Positions 19,816 through 27,092 of a stretch of 64,000 bases of DNA are shown one piece after another (the stretch's first letter is position 1; the number at the start of each line of letters is the position of its first letter). The translations under genes were made by a program, and so were the position numbers. The notes beneath the pieces are model-generated. The model saw nothing but the letters and a program-made list of their open reading frames with translations, was not told where the DNA came from and did no database searches. The stretch comes from Nocardia cerradoensis NBRC 101014. GTDB taxonomy: Bacteria; Actinomycetota; Actinomycetes; Mycobacteriales; Mycobacteriaceae. The stretch covers positions 1 through 64,000 of the forward strand of contig NZ_BAFW01000245.1 of NCBI RefSeq assembly GCF_000308535.1. Direction: 5' to 3'.

Positions 19816-19853
19816 GCGCCGACGCCGCCCGCCGCCAGGGTGCGCGTCGGCGC
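19816..19853. terminator. Hairpin between convergent thiC and tetR
   Basis: GCGCCGACGC (19816-19825) and GCGTCGGCGC (19844-19853) form a 10-bp stem with an 18-base loop in the 115-bp space between converging genes. It could serve both directions. No U-tract is seen. Confidence 0.4.
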
Positions 19854-19885
19854 CGCAGATGTGCCGCCGGCCCGCGGATGTCAGC

Positions 19886-20527
19886 TCATCGCTCGATGTT
19901 CGCGAGCGTCCGGATACCGGTGAGAATCACGCGAACGCCGTGGTCGAATTCGTCGTTCGGATCTACGGCGGACAACTTCGTGACCAGATTCGCCGTGCGC
20001 GGATAACGATCGGGGTCGACCGCCCGGTCGATATGCGCATAGGGGTTGTCGGCGCCGTAATCCGCACCGGTGCGCGCCTGCTCCTCGATCACGAATCCGA
20101 CCGTGTAGTGCAGGACGATCGGGAAGACCCACCCGGCCTCGTCGGCGGAGAACCCCGCGTCCTCCAGCGTGCGTAGGGTCAATTCCATGGTGCGCCACAT
20201 GGATTCATCGCTGACGTAGGTACCGGCGAGCAGTCTGCCACCGTCGCGGTGCCGCAGCATCGAACTGCGCAGGCGCCCGGCCAGTTCGGCGATCCAGTCC
20301 TGCCAGGTCTCGCCCCGGCGCGGCCCCTCCACGCGGTCGACCGCGGCGGCGAAGACCGCGCGCGCCATCACATCGAGCAGTTCCTGCTTGTTCTTGACAT
20401 GCCAGTAGAGCGCCGGCGCCTGCACATCGAGCGCCGACGCCACCTTGCGCATGGTCAGTCCGTCGAGCCCGGTCTCGTCCAGCAGCTCCAGCGCGGCCGC
20501 GCCGATGGCGTTGGCGTCGAGTTTCAT
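19886..20527 (-). CDS. TetR-family regulator of the adjacent FAD monooxygenase
   Basis: This 213-residue protein belongs to the branch with the classical TetR-type C-terminal domain. The DNA-binding part is LELLDETGLDGLTMRKVASALDVQAPALYWHVKNKQELLD-like over residues 12-50, where the APALYWHVKNKQ recognition helix closely recalls tetracycline-type TetR proteins. ATG is at 20527. It is divergent from an FAD monooxygenase, with three repeated palindromic boxes in the 87-bp gap. It probably represses both genes until an aromatic or polyketide-like ligand binds; the ligand is inference. Confidence 0.88.
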   Translation of the reverse strand: MKLDANAIGAAALELLDETGLDGLTMRKVASALDVQAPALYWHVKNKQELLDVMARAVFAAAVDRVEGPRRGETWQDWIAELAGRLRSSMLRHRDGGRLLAGTYVSDESMWRTMELTLRTLEDAGFSADEAGWVFPIVLHYTVGFVIEEQARTGADYGADNPYAHIDRAVDPDRYPRTANLVTKLSAVDPNDEFDHGVRVILTGIRTLANIER

Positions 20528-20553
20528 CGCACCTCCAGTCTGTTGCTTGACAG

Positions 20554-20605
20554 CTTAACAACGTTCTGGTGTCCTTAACAGCGTTAAGGGTTTAACAATG
20601 TTAAG
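20554..20605. promoter_or_regulatory. Three CTTAAC-N3-GTTAAG operator boxes
   Basis: Box 1 (20554-20568) has a full left half and a degenerate right half. Box 2 (20574-20588) is perfect and extends to 17 bp with 7-bp arms. Box 3 (20591-20605) matches at 11 of 12 arm positions. Start-to-start spacings are 20 and 17 bp. Box 3 abuts the Shine-Dalgarno AAGGAG of the monooxygenase, and box 1 lies 27 bases from the tetR ATG, so occupation would block both genes. Confidence 0.75.
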
Positions 20606-20614
20606 GAGCCGGTC

Positions 20615-22093
20615 GTGGACACAACGGATGTAGTCGTCGCAGGTGGCGGACCTACCGGATTGATGCTCGCGTACGAATTGCGGCTGGCCGGGGTCGCGGT
20701 GGAGGTCCTGGACGCGCTGCCGGCGCGCACCGGTGAATCCCGCGCCGGAGGTATCCACGCGCACACCATGGAGATCCTCGATCAGCGCGGTCTGCTCGAC
20801 GACCTGCTGCGACAGGGGCGCACACTGCCCCGGGGCCACTTCGGCGGACTCCCGCTCGAGTTCGGCGATTTCCATACCCGCTTCCCCTACACCCTGGCCG
20901 TATTGCAGTCGGTGATCGAGGGCGAATTGGACCGCCACGCGACGGCGGCCGGCGCGCCCGTGCAGTGGGATTCGCCCGTCAACGGATTCCGCCAAGACGA
21001 TTCCGGGGTGGAGGTCGAGGTCGGCGGAAGCCGTCCGCGCCGGATCCGCGCCGCCTACCTGGCCGGCTGCGACGGCGGGCGCAGTGCGGTGCGCAAGCTC
21101 GCGGGCATCGGCTTCGACGGCACGGACGCGACGGTGACGGGCATGATCGCCGACGTCGAACTCGCCACTCCCCCCGCCGAGCTGTTCTTCGGCGCCCGCG
21201 GCGCGACCGGCGACTATTCGGTGATCCAGTTCGAGCCCGGGTGGTACCGGTTGATCGCCCAGTGCCACGACCGGGTGCGCGAACGTGGCACTGCGTTGAC
21301 CTTCGACGAATTCCGCGACGCGTTCACCGAACTCGCGGGCACCGATTTCGGCATGCACCGCCCACGGTGGGTCACCCACTACGGCGATGCCGCCCGGCAG
21401 GCCGATCGCTACCGGGTCGGCCGAGTGTTCCTGGCGGGCGACGCCGCGCACATCCATTTCCCGGCCGGTGGCCAGGGCCAGAATCTGGGGCTGCAGGATG
21501 CGGTCAATCTGGGCTGGAAGATCGCGGCCGTGCTGCGCGGCAACGCCTCCGACGCACTGCTGGACACCTACGAATCCGAACGCCATCCGATCGCCGCGCG
21601 TGTACTGCGGAATACGCGCGCCCAGACGGCGCTGTCGCGGCCCGGTGCGCACGTGGACGCGTTGCGCGACAGCATGTCCGACCTTTTCGAGATCGATGAG
21701 GTACGCCACCGCCTCGGGCTCATGATCACCGCACTGGACATCCGCTACGACTGCGGGGACGAGCACCCACTGTGCGGCCGGCGCGTGCCGGACGTCGATA
21801 TCGCGACCGCCGACGGGCCCACCCGCGTGCACGAGCTGCTGCGTTCCGGACGCCCGATTCTGTTGGTACGCAATGCCGCCGAAGTTCCCGATATCAGCGC
21901 ATGGAAGGATCGCGTCGAGATCGTGTGCGCCACGGATCCGGCCACCGAATGGATCGTCCCCGGATTCGGTTCCGTTCCGGCGCCCGTGTACACCCTCATC
22001 CGACCGGACGGGTATATCGCTTGGGCCGCAAGCACTTCCACCACCGAGGGGCTGAGCGCGGCACTCGGCAGGTGGGTCGGCGCCGACCGGTGA
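20615..22093 (+). CDS. FAD-dependent aromatic monooxygenase (PheA/TetX-like)
   Basis: This 492-residue group A flavoprotein hydroxylase is the kind that acts on aromatic compounds, tetracyclines or rifamycins using NAD(P)H and O2. The N-terminal dinucleotide motif is VVVAGGGPTGLMLAYEL, followed by the EVLDALP strand. The second FAD motif is VFLAGDAAHIHFPAGGQGQNLGLQDAVNLGWK. The C-terminal 100 residues form a thioredoxin-like tail as in phenol hydroxylases. The start is GTG at 20615 with AAGGAG 7 bases before. Its TetR partner and operators suggest induction by its own substrate. The substrate is unknown; antibiotic inactivation is possible but unsupported here. Confidence 0.88.
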   Translation: MDTTDVVVAGGGPTGLMLAYELRLAGVAVEVLDALPARTGESRAGGIHAHTMEILDQRGLLDDLLRQGRTLPRGHFGGLPLEFGDFHTRFPYTLAVLQSVIEGELDRHATAAGAPVQWDSPVNGFRQDDSGVEVEVGGSRPRRIRAAYLAGCDGGRSAVRKLAGIGFDGTDATVTGMIADVELATPPAELFFGARGATGDYSVIQFEPGWYRLIAQCHDRVRERGTALTFDEFRDAFTELAGTDFGMHRPRWVTHYGDAARQADRYRVGRVFLAGDAAHIHFPAGGQGQNLGLQDAVNLGWKIAAVLRGNASDALLDTYESERHPIAARVLRNTRAQTALSRPGAHVDALRDSMSDLFEIDEVRHRLGLMITALDIRYDCGDEHPLCGRRVPDVDIATADGPTRVHELLRSGRPILLVRNAAEVPDISAWKDRVEIVCATDPATEWIVPGFGSVPAPVYTLIRPDGYIAWAASTSTTEGLSAALGRWVGADR

Positions 22094-22143
22094 TCTCGGC
22101 GGCTACCCACGCCGCTCCATCGGCGCCCACCGTGGCGTCGCCG

Positions 22144-22791
22144 CTACTTCCGGGGCTGCCAGCGGGCGACGAAATCGTCGGGTTGCGGTGCGGGACCGGG
22201 GAGTTCGCCGGGGGTGCGCAGTCCGTCGAGCAGCAGCGCGAGTATGCGGTGGCGTAACTGTGCGGTTCGAGAGGCGTCGGGGAGGATGATCGCGGCGCAG
22301 GCCTCCAGGACCAGGCTGAGATCGGCGATCGTCACTCCGTCGCGGACGGCGCCGGAAACCCGCGCCCGGCGCAGTATTTCCTCGTTCAGCTCCGCGGAGC
22401 GTCGCACCTGAGGCGCGAACGATTCGTCCGGAGTGAACGTGCCGGCCAATCGCACGGTCAGCGAATGCACATCGGCGTCGACCACCCGGCGCAGGAATTC
22501 GGCGAGCACGTCGGCGTCGGACGCCGACTCGAGCGCGGCCTCGGCCTCGGCGTTGTAGCGGCACAACCCCTGGTAGCAGAGCGTGCGCAGCAGCGCCTCC
22601 TTACTCGGATAGCGGCGATACAGCGCGCTGATCCCCACCCCGGCACGTTCGGCGACGGCCGCGATCGGGGCGGTCGCATCGGCGAGGAAGACCGCGCGCG
22701 CGGCGTCGAGAATGATTCCGTCGTTGCGCGCGGCCTGCGCCTTGCGGCCGGGAAGCGCCTGGTGAGCTGGGGCGTCGGCTGGTTTCGGCAT
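22144..22791 (-). CDS. TetR-family regulator divergent from epoxide hydrolase
   Basis: This 215-residue protein has an Arg/Lys/Pro-rich N-terminal tail. The helix-turn-helix spans about residues 25-70 (ILDAARAVFLADATAPIAAVAERAGVG, then ISALYRRYPSKEALLRTL). The C-terminus is helical and typical of the family, with LTVRLAGTFTPDESFAPQVRR in the middle. ATG is at 22791. A 44-bp dyad lies in the 86-bp gap to the epoxide hydrolase. The likely role is repression of that gene and itself. Confidence 0.86.
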   Translation of the reverse strand: MPKPADAPAHQALPGRKAQAARNDGIILDAARAVFLADATAPIAAVAERAGVGISALYRRYPSKEALLRTLCYQGLCRYNAEAEAALESASDADVLAEFLRRVVDADVHSLTVRLAGTFTPDESFAPQVRRSAELNEEILRRARVSGAVRDGVTIADLSLVLEACAAIILPDASRTAQLRHRILALLLDGLRTPGELPGPAPQPDDFVARWQPRK

Positions 22792-22814
22792 GGTTTCAGC
22801 CTAGCACTTGAAAC

Positions 22815-22858
22815 GGAATGATCCGTTCTGATATAGTTCTATCAGAACGAAACATTCC
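22815..22858. promoter_or_regulatory. 44-bp dyad operator between tetR and epoxide hydrolase
   Basis: The centre is the perfect CGTTCTGATA-N6-TATCAGAACG (22824-22849). After a 3-base mismatch on each side, the symmetry resumes as GGAATG (22815-22820) and CATTCC (22853-22858), so 16 of 19 arm positions pair. AACGGA-N4-TCCGTT (22812-22827) overlaps the left arm as a smaller palindrome. A -10-like TATAGT lies in the centre (22832-22837), so bound repressor would cover the promoter. Confidence 0.75.
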
Positions 22859-22877
22859 GTTCCAATAGGAGACGATC

Positions 22878-24011
22878 ATGACCATCCGCCCGTTCCACAT
22901 CGACATCCCGCAGGACCGCCTCGACGACCTCGCCGATCGGCTGCGCCAGGCGCTGTGGCCGGACGAGCTGCCCGGCGTCGGCGACGCCTACGGCGTGCCG
23001 GGCGATCGGGTGCGCGCGCTGGCGAAGTACTGGTTGAACGACTTCGATTGGCGCGCAACGGAAGCGCGGTTGAATGCGCATCCGCAGTTCTGCACGGAGA
23101 TCGACGGCGAGGATATTCACTTCCTGCACGTCCGCTCGTCGCGGCCGGATGCGCTGCCGGTGATCCTCACCCACGGCTGGCCCGGTTCGGTGCTGGAGTA
23201 CCTGGACGTGATCGAGGCGCTGACCGAACCGGAATCCCCCGACCACCCGGCCTTCCACGTGGTCCTGCCGTCGCTGCCGGGCTTCGGCTTCTCCGGCCCG
23301 ACCCGCAGCACCGGCTGGGACACCCAGCGCACCGCCCGCGCGTGGGTGGAGTTGATGGATCGGCTCGGTTACCAGCGCTTCGGCGCGATCGGCAACGACG
23401 GCGGGTCGATGATCTCCCCGGAGATCGGCCGGCTGGCCGGCGATCGTGTGGTGGGCGTCCACGTGACGCAGTTGTTCTCCTTCCCCTCCGGCGACCCCGC
23501 CGAATTCGACGGACTGTCCGAAGAGGATCTGGGGGCGCTCGCGCACCTGCAGTGGTTCCAGGACAACAAGATGGCGTTCAACATCCTGTGCAGCCAGCAG
23601 CCGCAGACGCTGGCCTACGCGCTGAGCGACTCGCCGCTCGGGCTGTTGGGCTGGAACGCACAGCTTTTCGGCGAAGGTCTCGATCCGGAATTCGTGATCG
23701 GCAATATCGCGCTGTACTGGCTCACCGGCACCGCGGCCTCGTCGATCCGGTTCTACTACGAGAACGCCCACGCCACCGAGCGTCCGTCCGGACCGACCAC
23801 CACCCCGACCGCACTGGCCATGTTCGCCGGGGATTTCCGGTCGATCCGCCGGTTCGCCGAGCGCGACCACGAGAACATCGTCAGCTGGAATTCCTACGAC
23901 GTGGGATCGGTGACCGGCGGGCCCAACGACGCGGCCGGACACTACGCCGCGCACGAGGCGCCGGAGGTCCTGGTCGGCGACATCCGGACGTTCTTCGCCC
24001 GGGTCCGGTGA
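22878..24011 (+). CDS. Epoxide hydrolase (EHN/alpha-beta hydrolase)
   Basis: This 377-residue enzyme adds water to epoxides. It has the epoxide-hydrolase N-terminal region (residues 1-110, RPFHIDIPQDRLDDLADRLR), then the hydrolase core. The oxyanion motif HGWPG is at 99-103. The nucleophile is Asp174 in GNDGGS, replacing the usual Ser. The acid/base His is probably His355 in AGHYAAHE, compared with GGHFAALE in relatives. The Shine-Dalgarno TAGGAGA sits 6 bases before ATG at 22878. Control by the divergent TetR is likely. The natural epoxide is unknown. Confidence 0.9.
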   Translation: MTIRPFHIDIPQDRLDDLADRLRQALWPDELPGVGDAYGVPGDRVRALAKYWLNDFDWRATEARLNAHPQFCTEIDGEDIHFLHVRSSRPDALPVILTHGWPGSVLEYLDVIEALTEPESPDHPAFHVVLPSLPGFGFSGPTRSTGWDTQRTARAWVELMDRLGYQRFGAIGNDGGSMISPEIGRLAGDRVVGVHVTQLFSFPSGDPAEFDGLSEEDLGALAHLQWFQDNKMAFNILCSQQPQTLAYALSDSPLGLLGWNAQLFGEGLDPEFVIGNIALYWLTGTAASSIRFYYENAHATERPSGPTTTPTALAMFAGDFRSIRRFAERDHENIVSWNSYDVGSVTGGPNDAAGHYAAHEAPEVLVGDIRTFFARVR

Positions 24012-24021
24012 ATCCCCCGGC

Positions 24022-24050
24022 GGCTGAGCAGTCGCGCCGACTGCTCAGCC
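24022..24050. terminator. Bidirectional hairpin terminator
   Basis: GGCTGAGCAGTC and GACTGCTCAGCC form a perfect 12-bp stem around a 5-base loop, with CCCC/GGGG pairing outside it. It lies between the stops of the epoxide hydrolase (24011) and the convergent 45-residue gene (24059), so it can serve both. Confidence 0.68.
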
Positions 24051-24058
24051 GGGGCGCG

Positions 24059-24196
24059 TTACCGCTGCTTCTTCCCGTCGACCGTGGTCTCCACACCCGA
24101 TGGGGTAACGCCCTTGGCCTTCTTCTCCGCTCGCTTCTCCTTCAGCGACTTGCCGGATTTCTTGGACATGGTGCTGCGTGGAGATTTATCGGACAT
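24059..24196 (-). CDS. 45-residue highly basic protein
   Basis: The sequence begins MSDKSPRSTMSKKSGKSLKE and ends in VDGKKQR; nearly a third of residues are Lys or Arg. It looks disordered and nucleic-acid binding, and similar short Lys-rich proteins occur in other actinobacteria as I recall. ATG at 24196 has AAAGGA 6 bases upstream, strong support for a real gene; the longer frame to 24265 lacks this. A hairpin terminator follows. Function unknown. Confidence 0.68.
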   Translation of the reverse strand: MSDKSPRSTMSKKSGKSLKEKRAEKKAKGVTPSGVETTVDGKKQR

Positions 24197-24342
24197 GAGG
24201 GTCCTTTGTTCGGCAGGATCCGAATGATCCTGTTGGCCCGACCGTACGCGCCCGCCCTCCCGCATCGGCGTAATGCGCCGTCAGCACGGCCGCGTGGACG
24301 CCACACTGCGGTCGCGTGCCGGCGCGTCGTAGGGTCTGTCTC

Positions 24343-25188
24343 GTGAAACTGCTGCCGTTGCCGGAACCGGGTACTACGCCGGTCCGGGTGCTGACGATCG
24401 CCGGAACCGACTCCGGAGGTGGCGCCGGAATTCAGGCCGATTCGCGGACCATGGCACTGCTCGGTGTTCATGCCTGCGTGGCGGTGGCCGCGGTGACGGT
24501 GCAGAACTCGGTCGGGGTCAGCGGTTTCCACGAGATTCCGCCGCAGACCGTCGCCGATCAGGTGCGGGTGGTGACCGGCGATATCGGGGTCGCGGCGGCC
24601 AAGACCGGCATGCTGGCCTCGACCGCGATCATCGAGGCCGTGGCCCGGGTCTGCGACGAGGTCGGCATCGGACGCGACGGCACAGTGCCGTTGGTGGTCG
24701 ACCCGGTGGCGGCCTCCATGCACGGCGACCCCCTGCTGCACACGGAAGCCCTGGACGCGCTGCGCTCGGTCCTCATTCCGCGCGCCACGCTGGTGACCCC
24801 GAATCTGGACGAGGTGCGGCTGCTCACCGGCATCGCCGTCACCGACGACCGCAGCGCCCGCAAGGCCGCCGAGGCGCTGATCGCACTCGGCCCGCGCTGG
24901 GCCGTCGTCAAGGGCGGCCATCTGCGCTCCTCCGAATTCAGCACCGATCTGCTGTTCGACGGCGACCGCTTCCACGAGCTCACCGCACCCCGCATCACGA
25001 CCGGTAACGATCACGGCGGCGGCGACACCCTGGCCGCCGCCTCCGCCTGCGCCCTGGCACACGGCTACCCGGTGCCCGAGGCGGTGGCCTTCGCCAAGGA
25101 ATGGACCACGCGCTGCCTGGCGGCGTCCTACGATCTCGGCGCCGGGCACGGACCGGTGTCGCCGCTGTGGCGCTTACACGGAAGCTGA
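24343..25188 (+). CDS. thiD: Hydroxymethylpyrimidine/phosphomethylpyrimidine kinase
   Basis: ThiD phosphorylates HMP and HMP-phosphate for thiamine assembly. The 281-residue ribokinase-fold protein has TIAGTDSGGGAGIQAD at its start, AAKTGMLAS, TLVTPNLDEVRLLTG and VVKGGHLRSS. The anion-hole/catalytic segment reads TTGNDHGGGDTLAAA where most ThiD proteins have a THGTGC-type sequence; the Asp recalls the GXGD of other PfkB kinases. The start is GTG at 24343, after AGGG; a frame from 24316 would add 9 non-family residues. It stands alone, away from the other thi genes. Confidence 0.9.
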   Translation: MKLLPLPEPGTTPVRVLTIAGTDSGGGAGIQADSRTMALLGVHACVAVAAVTVQNSVGVSGFHEIPPQTVADQVRVVTGDIGVAAAKTGMLASTAIIEAVARVCDEVGIGRDGTVPLVVDPVAASMHGDPLLHTEALDALRSVLIPRATLVTPNLDEVRLLTGIAVTDDRSARKAAEALIALGPRWAVVKGGHLRSSEFSTDLLFDGDRFHELTAPRITTGNDHGGGDTLAAASACALAHGYPVPEAVAFAKEWTTRCLAASYDLGAGHGPVSPLWRLHGS

Positions 25189-25249
25189 ATCGGCACAACG
25201 GTTTTCCACAGCGGGCTGATCTGTCGGACCCCTCGGGCATACTGCCGGT

Positions 25250-25747
25250 ATGAGCGAATCCGAGGCGGCCTCCCAGCGCGACATCAGCTCCTACGACGAT
25301 CCGGACGCACCCTGGAATCAAGCCTTCAGCGAGGGCGATATCAAGGACTGGAACCGTCCGGTGATCGACGAGTTCCGGGCCAACGGGGGCAAGGTCGGCG
25401 GCTCCTACGAAGGCGCCACGCTGCTGTTGCTGACAACCACGGGCGCTCGCAGCGGCAAGCAGCACGTGGTGCCGCTGGGCGTGCTGTACCGCGGCGACAC
25501 TCCATATCTGAGTTCGTTCATCGAGGACAAGTACCCGGCTTGGTACCACAACATCAAGGCGAATCCGCAGGTCACGGTCGAACTGGGTGGGCAGACCCGC
25601 GCCGCCCGCGGGCGCGCGCTCGAGGGCGCGGAATACGAGGAATTCGCCACGTGGGTGCTGGCGAACAACCCGCTGCTCGCCGATTTCCAGGCTCGGTCGC
25701 AACGCCCGGTTCCGCTGGTCGTACTGGAGCTCGGCGACCCGGTCTGA
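25250..25747 (+). CDS. F420-dependent nitroreductase-family protein (Ddn-like)
   Basis: This 165-residue protein belongs to the deazaflavin-dependent oxidoreductase (Ddn/F420H2-quinone reductase) family. The split beta-barrel signature is TLLLLTTTGARSGKQHVVPLGVLYRGDTPYL-like across residues 57-90. It is followed by PAWYHNIKANPQVTVELGG, the phosphate and cofactor contact region. An acidic N-terminus of 45 residues precedes it. Members reduce quinones or nitro compounds with F420H2; fgd1 in this window would supply F420H2. It stands alone between thiD and the glycosyltransferase genes. Confidence 0.88.
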   Translation: MSESEAASQRDISSYDDPDAPWNQAFSEGDIKDWNRPVIDEFRANGGKVGGSYEGATLLLLTTTGARSGKQHVVPLGVLYRGDTPYLSSFIEDKYPAWYHNIKANPQVTVELGGQTRAARGRALEGAEYEEFATWVLANNPLLADFQARSQRPVPLVVLELGDPV

Positions 25748-25820
25748 CCTCGCGCGCCCTCCCAGGAAGCTCACAGGTCGGGCGCAGCGCTGCCCAAGGC
25801 TGATACCCGAAATTGGGACC

Positions 25821-27092
25821 ATGACCGAGACAGCGATGGCGTTCCAGGCGGCCACCACCCCCGACTCGACGCGCACACCGGTGCTCGAGGTCGTGATCCC
25901 TGTGTACAACGAGGAGCGCGATCTCGCCGGATGTGTTCGCCGGCTGCACGCATTCCTGCGTGACGGTTTCCCGTTCTCGACCCGAATCACGGTGGCGGAC
26001 AACGCATCCACCGACTCCACTCTCGCCGTGGCGCACGAACTGGCCGCGGAGCTGCCCGAGGTCGAGGTCGTCCACCTCGACCGCAAGGGCCGCGGACGCG
26101 CGCTGCGTGCGGTGTGGGAGGCCTCCGACGCACAGGTCGTCGCGTATATGGACGTCGACCTGTCCACCGACCTCAACGCCCTGCTGCCGCTGGTGGCCCC
26201 GCTGGTCTCCGGACATTCCGATCTGGCGATCGGCACCCGGCTGGCGAAATCCTCGCGCGTGGTGCGCGGCCCCAAGCGCGAGATCATCTCCCGCTGCTAC
26301 AACCTGATCCTGCGGGCCTCGCTGCAGGCCCGGTTCTCCGACGCCCAGTGCGGATTCAAGGCGATGCGCACCGATGTCGCGCGCCGGATCCTGCCGCTGG
26401 TCCAGGACGGGGAATGGTTCTTCGACACCGAACTGCTGGTGATCGCCGAACGCGCCGGACTGCGCATCCACGAGGTTCCGGTGGACTGGATCGACGATCC
26501 GGACAGCCGCGTGGACATCATCGACACCGCCCGTAAGGATCTGCTCGGCGTGTGGCGGGTGGGCCGCGGGCTGGCCACCGGCGCCCTGCCGATCAACGAA
26601 CTGCGCGCCGCCATCGGACGGGAACCGCTGGTGGACGGGGTGCCGCTGGGCATGGTCGGGCAGCTGGTGCGCTTCGGCATCATCGGCGTGCTCTCCACGC
26701 TGGCCTACATGCTGCTGTATGTGATGTTGCAGTCGGTGGTCGGCGCCCAACCCGCGAACTTCGCCGCCCTGCTGATCACCGCGGTCGCCAACACCGCGGC
26801 GAACCGCGCCTTCACCTTCGGCGTGCGTGGTTCGGGCAACGCGGTCTCCCACCACTTCCAGGGCTTGCTGATCTTCGCCTTCGCCTGGCTGCTGACCAGT
26901 GGTTCGCTGTTCGCGCTGCACCGGTGGGCCCCGGACGCGTCCGTGCACGTGGAACTGCTGGTGCTGGTGGTCGCGAATCTGGTGGCGACGCTGACCCGAT
27001 TCGTGGGACTGCGCTGGGTCTTTCGCAACGCGGTCGCCGGCAGCGCCGTCGAGGACATCGCGACGGCACCGGCGCCGACGGAAACGCGGTGA
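25821..27092 (+). CDS. Glycosyltransferase family 2 fused to GtrA-like membrane domain
   Basis: This is a 423-residue fusion. Residues 1-270 are a GT2 domain of the dolichol-phosphate mannose synthase type: VLEVVIPVYNEERDL, then VAYMDVDLSTDLN with the DxD nucleotide-sugar/metal motif, and DAQCGFKAMRTD. Residues 280-400 are a GtrA-like unit of four membrane helices (LVRFGIIGVLSTLAYMLLYVM, then NRAFTFGV). GT2 enzymes of this kind load a sugar on polyprenyl phosphate; GtrA proteins are linked to moving it across the membrane. The start is ATG at 25821. The stop overlaps the next gene in GTGA, so the pair is coupled. Confidence 0.88.
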   Translation: MTETAMAFQAATTPDSTRTPVLEVVIPVYNEERDLAGCVRRLHAFLRDGFPFSTRITVADNASTDSTLAVAHELAAELPEVEVVHLDRKGRGRALRAVWEASDAQVVAYMDVDLSTDLNALLPLVAPLVSGHSDLAIGTRLAKSSRVVRGPKREIISRCYNLILRASLQARFSDAQCGFKAMRTDVARRILPLVQDGEWFFDTELLVIAERAGLRIHEVPVDWIDDPDSRVDIIDTARKDLLGVWRVGRGLATGALPINELRAAIGREPLVDGVPLGMVGQLVRFGIIGVLSTLAYMLLYVMLQSVVGAQPANFAALLITAVANTAANRAFTFGVRGSGNAVSHHFQGLLIFAFAWLLTSGSLFALHRWAPDASVHVELLVLVVANLVATLTRFVGLRWVFRNAVAGSAVEDIATAPAPTETR

